From Desulfobacterales bacterium (GTDB lineage Bacteria > Desulfobacterota > Desulfobacteria > Desulfobacterales > JAFDCJ01), in NCBI GenBank assembly GCA_020345785.1, contig CP070771.1, positions 6,428,091 through 6,438,817 on the forward strand: a stretch of DNA of 10,727 nt. Reading direction: 5' to 3'. Positions 6,741-10,727 of the stretch are shown here, piece after piece. A model generated the notes under the pieces. The model saw only the letters and a program-made list of their open reading frames with translations. It was not told where the DNA came from and did no database searches. Within the stretch, counting starts at the first letter, position 1; each line of letters begins with the position of its first letter. The translations under genes and the position numbers were made by a program.

Positions 6741-7445
6741 ATGACTTTAGGAATTGAAGAACGCCGCTTCATACTGCGGTTTGAAGACGTAACCCTGCTG
6801 GTCGACCCTGCCGGCGGTGAGCGACTAAATGTCCGCCTGGATGTCTATGGTGGAAATCTGGTCCTCATGCGGTTGGAAAGGGGTCGACAAGGCGAAGTCT
6901 TTGCCGATACCTGTGCCGGCTTGATATCGCCGCAGGCAGGCACTGTTTCTTTTCTAGGGAGAAGTTGGGCCCGCCTGCATGCTGATCTGGGCAACGCGCT
7001 GCGCGGCCGAATTGGACGGGTTTTCAGGTCCGGCAATTGGGTCGATTACCTCTCGCTGCAGGAAAATATTTTGTTGCCGCAGCTTTACCATACCCGCCGC
7101 AAAGCAAAGGAACTGCGGGATGAGGCCGCCCTGCTAGCCATGCGCCTCGGCCTTCCGGGGCTGCCGGTGGGGTCACACAGGGAGCAAAATCGTTCCGATC
7201 TTCAGATTGCCGCCTGTGTGCGCGCCTTTCTCGGTCACCCGGTTCTGGTCATTTTACAGGAACCGACGGCCGGCGCCGATTCGGCGATGCTGCCCAAATT
7301 GATAAATTTGATCGGTGACTACCGCAGTCGAGGAACTGCGGTTGTCTGGTTGACCCTTGAAGATTCCATCTGGCAGGACCCAACCCTACCCGTCAGCCGC
7401 CGGTATCGCGCTGTCGGTCAGGAAATAAAAGAGGTGACCTTGTGA
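6741..7445 (+). CDS. MlaF-like ABC subunit with all main ATPase motifs degenerate (pseudo-ATPase)
   Basis: A 234-residue protein in the place of the MlaF ATPase, between permease and MCE genes. The ABC fold can be followed: the P-loop region leads into CAGLISPQAGTVSFLG (58-73), then the Q-loop region (93-98), a helical region with SLQENILLP (105-113), signature helix, EPTAGAD (174-180) and the final strand (198-206). Catalytic residues are gone: the P-loop reads LERGRQGEV (45-53) with Gly at the Lys position; Q-loop Gln is R96; LSGGQ is QNRSD (149-153); the Walker B Asp is Q173; the switch His is L206. The catalytic Glu (E174) and D-loop Asp (D180) remain. The frame is uninterrupted and overlaps the next gene by 4 bases, so this looks like a maintained pseudo-enzyme and not decay. 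It may be a structural partner of the permease or work with another ATPase in trans. ATG 6741 has no clear ribosome site, consistent with coupling. Confidence 0.8.
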   Translation: MTLGIEERRFILRFEDVTLLVDPAGGERLNVRLDVYGGNLVLMRLERGRQGEVFADTCAGLISPQAGTVSFLGRSWARLHADLGNALRGRIGRVFRSGNWVDYLSLQENILLPQLYHTRRKAKELRDEAALLAMRLGLPGLPVGSHREQNRSDLQIAACVRAFLGHPVLVILQEPTAGADSAMLPKLINLIGDYRSRGTAVVWLTLEDSIWQDPTLPVSRRYRAVGQEIKEVTL

Positions 7446-8509
7446 GTGTCAATTTACAAAAAAAGCGGTTTAGATATACCAACGAAACGGTCGGCCTGCT
7501 GGTCCTGCTGGCGATCATCATTTTTCTCGCCGCTTTTTTCCAGGCCAGTCTGGTGCAGGATTGGTTTGATCCGGGTGCCGATATTAAAATCATGTTGCCG
7601 GAAGACGGTCTATTCGGCCTGTCCCAGGGGGCCAATGTCGAAATTCTGGGGACGAAAGCCGGACAGGTCACCCGGATCGAAATTAACCCCAACCAGAAAA
7701 TGCATGCCGAGGTCCATATCCGCAGCGCCATGCAGCCTTTCGTTCGCAGCGACTCTCTCGCCATTATTCGCAAGCAGTTCAGTGTTGCCGGCGACTCCTA
7801 CCTTGAAATCACCCGCGGTTATGGTGCGCCGTTGGATTGGAAATATGCCGTTCTCACCGCCCAGGCGGATCGTGCGCCCACCGAGACCATGGGTAAGTTG
7901 ATCGGTGAGCTGCGCACTAAAATCATTCCCCTTATCGATGACGGCCAACAGGCGATCCTTGCGTTTCTGGCACTGGCACGCGAACTTCAGAATCCCGACC
8001 GGGAATTACAGCAGTTGTTGCGTAATGTGAAATCCATTACCGGCAAGATCGATCGGGGTGAGGGGGCCGTGGGCCGTCTGGTGGGGGATGACGCACTCAT
8101 GCGCGATCTCGATGCCCTGCTTGAAAGCGTTAATTCCAATGTAAAACGGCTTGGTCCCATCCTGGAAGAAATGCAGCTGACGACCCGCAACATTACCAAA
8201 CTGTCGGCTAATATAAATGACCAGTTTAAACAAATGCCGCAGATTACCCGGAGTGTTCAGGAGATTCTGGCTTCGCTGCGGATCATGCTGACGGATCTGC
8301 AGCGGACGACCCCCCAATTGCCGCGAATTACCAAAAACGTTGATGACGCCGTCTCCAATATGCCGGTCTTATTGCTCCAGACGCAGCAGGTTATGTTCGA
8401 ACTGGAACAGGTGCTGAAACAACTGCAGTCCAGCTGGCTGCTGGGTGGTGAAGCGAACGCCAAACCGCAACCGGCCGCCCGCATATCACCGCTGGAGGTG
8501 CGTCCCTAA
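7442..8509 (+). CDS. MlaD-like MCE-domain protein
   Basis: A 355-residue substrate-binding component. One N-terminal membrane helix (about 17-37) anchors it in the inner membrane. The MCE domain (about 46-126) follows, with the pattern GLFGLSQGANVEILGTKAGQVTRI and the SVAGDSYLEI strand. A long, mostly helical C-terminal region (about 145-335) includes GEGAVGRLVGDD (206-217), like the G-x-G-x-x-G-x-L-x-x-D segment common in MCE proteins. MCE proteins form hexameric rings that pass hydrophobic molecules across the periplasm, and a long helical tail suggests an extended channel or bridge. Start GTG 7442 has GAGGTG (7431-7436) 5 bases upstream and overlaps the ABC subunit stop by 4 bases. No MlaC- or MlaB-like gene accompanies it here. 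Confidence 0.85.
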   Translation: MSVNLQKKRFRYTNETVGLLVLLAIIIFLAAFFQASLVQDWFDPGADIKIMLPEDGLFGLSQGANVEILGTKAGQVTRIEINPNQKMHAEVHIRSAMQPFVRSDSLAIIRKQFSVAGDSYLEITRGYGAPLDWKYAVLTAQADRAPTETMGKLIGELRTKIIPLIDDGQQAILAFLALARELQNPDRELQQLLRNVKSITGKIDRGEGAVGRLVGDDALMRDLDALLESVNSNVKRLGPILEEMQLTTRNITKLSANINDQFKQMPQITRSVQEILASLRIMLTDLQRTTPQLPRITKNVDDAVSNMPVLLLQTQQVMFELEQVLKQLQSSWLLGGEANAKPQPAARISPLEVRP

Positions 8510-9486
8510 TGCATTGCAACCGAAATGGCTGGGCGTGCGCAGTGATTTGGATACTGCTGTTGATTGTTCTCTTTGCGCCGTATGGGTGCGTTTCGCAGCA
8601 GACAGCCCGGCAGGGGCCACCGGTGGACCGGGATCTTGAGCGTACCAACCGGGCGGCGCGAACAGCGTTTGACAACGGCCGAATCCGGCAGGCGGCCGAT
8701 TTGTACAGGCAAGCACTGGAGCGGGCGTACCTGCGCGACGATCTGGCGGCCGCCACCGATGCCAGATTCAATCTGGCTGTTTGCCTGACATTACTGCAAT
8801 CCGACCAGGAAGCCTTGGAGCTGGTGATTCAGGCGCGTGAGGAACTATCGCGCGCCGGCCAGCCGGTGCCAAATGATATCCATCTATTGGAAGCCACGAT
8901 CCTCTACCGCCAGGGCAAGCTGGAAAAGGCCTGGCAAATCACTGATAATATTCTGCAGACGCCGGAAGGGATATCTTCGCCGGTGCGGAGCAAAATTCAT
9001 TTTCTGCGTGGTTTAATCGCCAGCGATCGTTACGACTGGATTAAACTTAAGCTGGAAATTGACGCACTCGGCAAACCGAATTCTCCGGGGCTTCGGGCAG
9101 ATCAGCAGGAATTGATCGGCAATCTATCCATGGCGGAGCGTAATTGGGACGAGGCCGTTTTGGCTTTTGATGAAGCGGCGGCACTCCGCAGACAGATCCT
9201 TGATTACCGCGGCATGGTAAAAGCACTGGCCAAAGCGGGTGAAGCCTGCGAGCGGGACGGCCGATTGGTACCGGCCGCGCGGCGCTTCCTGCGTGCCGGC
9301 CAAAGTGCGGCGCGTCAGGGCGATTCGCATCAGGCCCGGATATGGCTGGACCGAGCTGCAAAACTGGCCGAACAGGGGGGTGACGGGGAGCTTGCACAGG
9401 AAGCCCGCTTTCAACTGGCGGAGCTTCAAGAAGATCGGGCGGTATCTCCTTCCGAGGGTGCGCCAGGAATTGAAGGCCGCCGTTAG
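8509..9486 (+). CDS. TPR-repeat lipoprotein, last gene of the MCE operon
   Basis: A 325-residue exported helical-repeat protein. A hydrophobic signal (about 8-26) ends in PYGC, giving a likely lipid-modified Cys27; the -3 and -2 residues (P, Y) are not ideal for a lipobox. The rest is tandem helix-turn-helix repeats of TPR type, for example residues 44-75 (AFDNGRIRQAADLYRQAL), 83-114, 125-150, 205-230 and 238-290 (AARRFLRAGQSAARQGD). TPR lipoproteins act as protein-binding scaffolds. Here it could take the place of the auxiliary lipoprotein (PqiC/LbcA type) found in other MCE operons and connect the MCE ring to the outer membrane; that is inferred from position. The ATG 8509 shares one base with the TAA of the MCE gene, and GGAGG (8494-8498) lies 10 bases upstream. 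Confidence 0.8.
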   Translation: MHCNRNGWACAVIWILLLIVLFAPYGCVSQQTARQGPPVDRDLERTNRAARTAFDNGRIRQAADLYRQALERAYLRDDLAAATDARFNLAVCLTLLQSDQEALELVIQAREELSRAGQPVPNDIHLLEATILYRQGKLEKAWQITDNILQTPEGISSPVRSKIHFLRGLIASDRYDWIKLKLEIDALGKPNSPGLRADQQELIGNLSMAERNWDEAVLAFDEAAALRRQILDYRGMVKALAKAGEACERDGRLVPAARRFLRAGQSAARQGDSHQARIWLDRAAKLAEQGGDGELAQEARFQLAELQEDRAVSPSEGAPGIEGRR

Positions 9487-9516
9487 CAGCAGGGACGATC
9501 TTTCTCTTTGTAATTC

Positions 9517-9551
9517 ATCCGCCGGACCTCCGACTATTTTTCAGGGCGGAT
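9517..9551. terminator. Weak hairpin between convergent genes
   Basis: ATCCGCC (9517-9523) pairs with GGCGGAT (9545-9551) across a 21-base loop. It lies between the end of the lipoprotein gene and the end of the minus-strand gene, where a shared terminator would be expected. The loop is long and no clean T-tract follows (TTAATT), so this is only a candidate. Confidence 0.25.
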
Positions 9552-9587
9552 TAATTATACAAACCTCAAAGTAATTCTTTCCAACAT

Positions 9588-9932
9588 CTACACCTGCATA
9601 CCGGTGTCTTCAACTATGAATGGGGTACATCGGATTCCCACGCTCAATTTTTTCACCCATACTCTTACCACAGCAATCGTTTCACCATCCAGGTTTACCA
9701 GGTTGGGAAGCTCTTCCACGTAGGATATATCGTCCTTATTGAATTCATAATAAAGATTATTCGAACTGAACGGGTCGGCAATTAATATAACCTTATCGGC
9801 ATCATAGGGATGTTTTTTCGGAGAGCCTGTAAAGGAGACATGGTTTCTTCTTAAAACATGCAGGTCTCGCGGCTTTTTATAGGCTTCGATCTGAAATTTT
9901 TCAGCCTCCTGAGGATAACTTTCAAGGTTCAT
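9588..9932 (-). CDS. Small conserved protein of unknown function, resembling a family in sulfate reducers
   Basis: A 114-residue soluble protein without signal or membrane segment. Distinct stretches are FTGSPKKHPYDADKVILIAD (residues 34-53), YYEFNKDDISYVEELP (61-76) and VWVKKLSVGIRCTPF (91-105, single Cys102). I remember close relatives in deltaproteobacteria, some labelled inorganic pyrophosphatase Ppa. The family I pyrophosphatase Asp signature is not visible here, so I do not adopt that function. I chose ATG 9932 because AGGAGA (9940-9945 on this strand) lies 7 bases upstream; the longer frame from 9980 adds 16 residues without a comparable site. It is a single gene with its own promoter (10032-10059), convergent with the MCE operon. 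Confidence 0.7.
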   Translation of the reverse strand: MNLESYPQEAEKFQIEAYKKPRDLHVLRRNHVSFTGSPKKHPYDADKVILIADPFSSNNLYYEFNKDDISYVEELPNLVNLDGETIAVVRVWVKKLSVGIRCTPFIVEDTGMQV

Positions 9933-9939
9933 TTCTGAT

Positions 9940-9945
9940 TCTCCT
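9940..9945 (-). promoter_or_regulatory. Shine-Dalgarno that fixes the start at 9932
   Basis: AGGAGA on the minus strand, 7 bases from the ATG at 9932. It supports the 114-residue form over the 130-residue form of the small conserved protein. Confidence 0.7.
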
Positions 9946-10031
9946 GGTACCATTATTATTGTATGCTTCCATTCGGACAAGAATATCCGACGTCACGGTA
10001 TCGGGGGTCTGGGATCGATATTTGAAACTTA

Positions 10032-10059
10032 ATTATAAAACAATTTTTCAAAGCTTCAA
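10032..10059 (-). promoter_or_regulatory. Promoter for the small conserved minus-strand gene
   Basis: On the minus strand: -35 TTGAAG (10059-10054), a 16-base spacer and a perfect -10 TATAAT (10037-10032). The expected start near 10025 gives a leader of about 93 bases to the ATG at 9932. It lies in the gap between this gene and the divergent yhbY-like gene. Confidence 0.55.
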
Positions 10060-10146
10060 CTCCTTTCAGTCTGTTCATATTGATTTCGCGGTGTCAAAAT
10101 GTTAGGGGTTTTTGCAGCAGAAAATAAATTTTCTTAAGGGGATCAA

Positions 10147-10455
10147 ATGAAGGAACTCACCAGTCTCCAGGCAAAATACTTAAGAGGCCTGGCCCACGCA
10201 TTTAAACCGGTTGTGTTTGTCGGGCAAAAAGGGCTGACAGATGCCTTGATCAAATCTGCCGACGAAGCCTTTCAACGACATGAACTCATCAAGGTTAGAT
10301 TTATTGACTTTAAAGAGAAGGAACAGAAAATAGCGATTGCCGCCGCCCTCGAGAAAAAAACAGACAGCCGGATGGCGGGTATGATCGGGCATACTGCAAT
10401 TTTTTACAAACCGCACAGCGATCCCGCAAAACGGAAGATTGTCTTACCCCAATAA
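10147..10455 (+). CDS. yhbY: YhbY-family CRM-domain RNA-binding protein
   Basis: A 102-residue protein that matches YhbY across its length. The single CRM (chloroplast RNA splicing and ribosome maturation) domain opens with SLQAKYLRGLAHAFKPVVFV, contains the GQKG loop (26-29) that contacts RNA, and ends with the strand GHTAIFYKP (81-89). YhbY associates with pre-50S ribosomal subunits and is linked to 50S assembly. The ATG at 10147 has AAGGGG (10136-10141) 5 bases upstream, a strong site. It is divergent from the small minus-strand gene and converges with the LysM gene 16 bases away; no terminator is visible in that gap. Confidence 0.9.
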   Translation: MKELTSLQAKYLRGLAHAFKPVVFVGQKGLTDALIKSADEAFQRHELIKVRFIDFKEKEQKIAIAAALEKKTDSRMAGMIGHTAIFYKPHSDPAKRKIVLPQ

Positions 10456-10471
10456 AAGTCTGAAGCATTGG

Positions 10472-10727
10472 TCATTCTTCCATCTCCGGCTCCCCTTCCT
10501 GGGACTCGATTTCAACCGAATATATTACCAACTGGTCTCCGGGATGGATGTGCTTTTTATTCTCCAGCCGGTTCCAGATAATCAATGCCGGCAGCGGAAC
10601 ATTGAAACGCTCGGCGATGGTGGATAGATTGTCCCCCTGCTTGACGACATAGATTCGCTCTTTGCTTTCAGCCGTCCATTGATCCACCAGTTGTTTAAAG
10701 CGCGCCTCAAATTCGGTGGCCGCTCCC
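10472..10727 (-). CDS. C-terminal LysM domain of a protein cut by the right edge
   Basis: The minus-strand frame is open from the window edge to TGA at 10472-10474, so the N-terminus lies outside and the GTG at 10687 is not the true start. The visible 84 residues begin with a charged, helical stretch (ATEFEARFKQLVDQWTAES) followed by one complete LysM domain: YVVKQGDNLSTIAERF, NVPLPALIIWN and HIHPGDQLVIY. LysM binds peptidoglycan or other N-acetylglucosamine polymers, so this is probably an exported cell-wall-associated protein. A short acidic tail (ESQEGEPEMEE) ends it. The catalytic or other domain, if any, is beyond the window. Confidence 0.85.
   Translation of the reverse strand, partial: GAATEFEARFKQLVDQWTAESKERIYVVKQGDNLSTIAERFNVPLPALIIWNRLENKKHIHPGDQLVIYSVEIESQEGEPEMEE

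Noticed and set aside
9239..9574. Plus-strand frame overlapping the end of the TPR lipoprotein gene
   Set aside because: The TPR frame has repeat structure and a coupled start; this one has no family features.
1..10727. CRISPR array, tRNA, rRNA or intact insertion sequence
   Set aside because: No regularly spaced repeats, no tRNA- or rRNA-like stretches, and no transposase with terminal inverted repeats were found by eye.

Overview
The window looks like a chromosomal stretch from a Gram-negative bacterium, most likely a deltaproteobacterium (Desulfobacterota). This rests on an MCE (Mla-type) envelope-lipid transport operon, a predicted lipoprotein, a dCache-GAF-cyclase-homology sensor, a CFI-box-like C-terminal anchor, and a short minus-strand protein that resembles a family I associate with sulfate reducers. 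This is inference from protein character; no rRNA or tRNA is present to settle it.

Layout. Positions 1-770 are visibly AT-rich. They hold the possible tail of a gene entering from the left and a minus-strand helix-turn-helix gene of the type that usually accompanies serine recombinases, but no recombinase. A small GIY-YIG nuclease gene (750-1079) follows, with a rho-independent terminator at each end. A two-gene plus-strand block follows: a purine-type phosphoribosyltransferase (1297-1875) and an exported CAP-domain protein with a C-terminal membrane anchor (1907-3238).

The core is a five-gene plus-strand operon (3432-9486). A good sigma70-type promoter (3282-3310) precedes it, and the genes overlap or nearly touch. 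They encode a membrane sensor (dCache + GAF + class III cyclase-homology domain), an MlaE-like permease, an MlaF-like ABC subunit, an MlaD-like MCE protein and a TPR lipoprotein. Both nominal nucleotide-using proteins have lost catalytic residues. The cyclase domain lacks the first metal Asp and the transition-state Asn and Arg. The ABC subunit lacks the Walker A Lys, the Q-loop Gln, the LSGGQ signature, the Walker B Asp and the H-loop His, yet its frame is intact and its fold landmarks are recognisable. The permease and MCE protein look normal. This reads as a lipid-transport-like complex whose ATPase has become a structural or regulatory pseudo-enzyme, tied to an envelope sensor. It is the most interesting thing in the window.

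The right end holds a convergent minus-strand small protein (9588-9932) with its own promoter, a YhbY-type CRM-domain ribosome-assembly protein (10147-10455), and the C-terminal LysM part of a gene that enters from the right edge on the minus strand (10472-10727).
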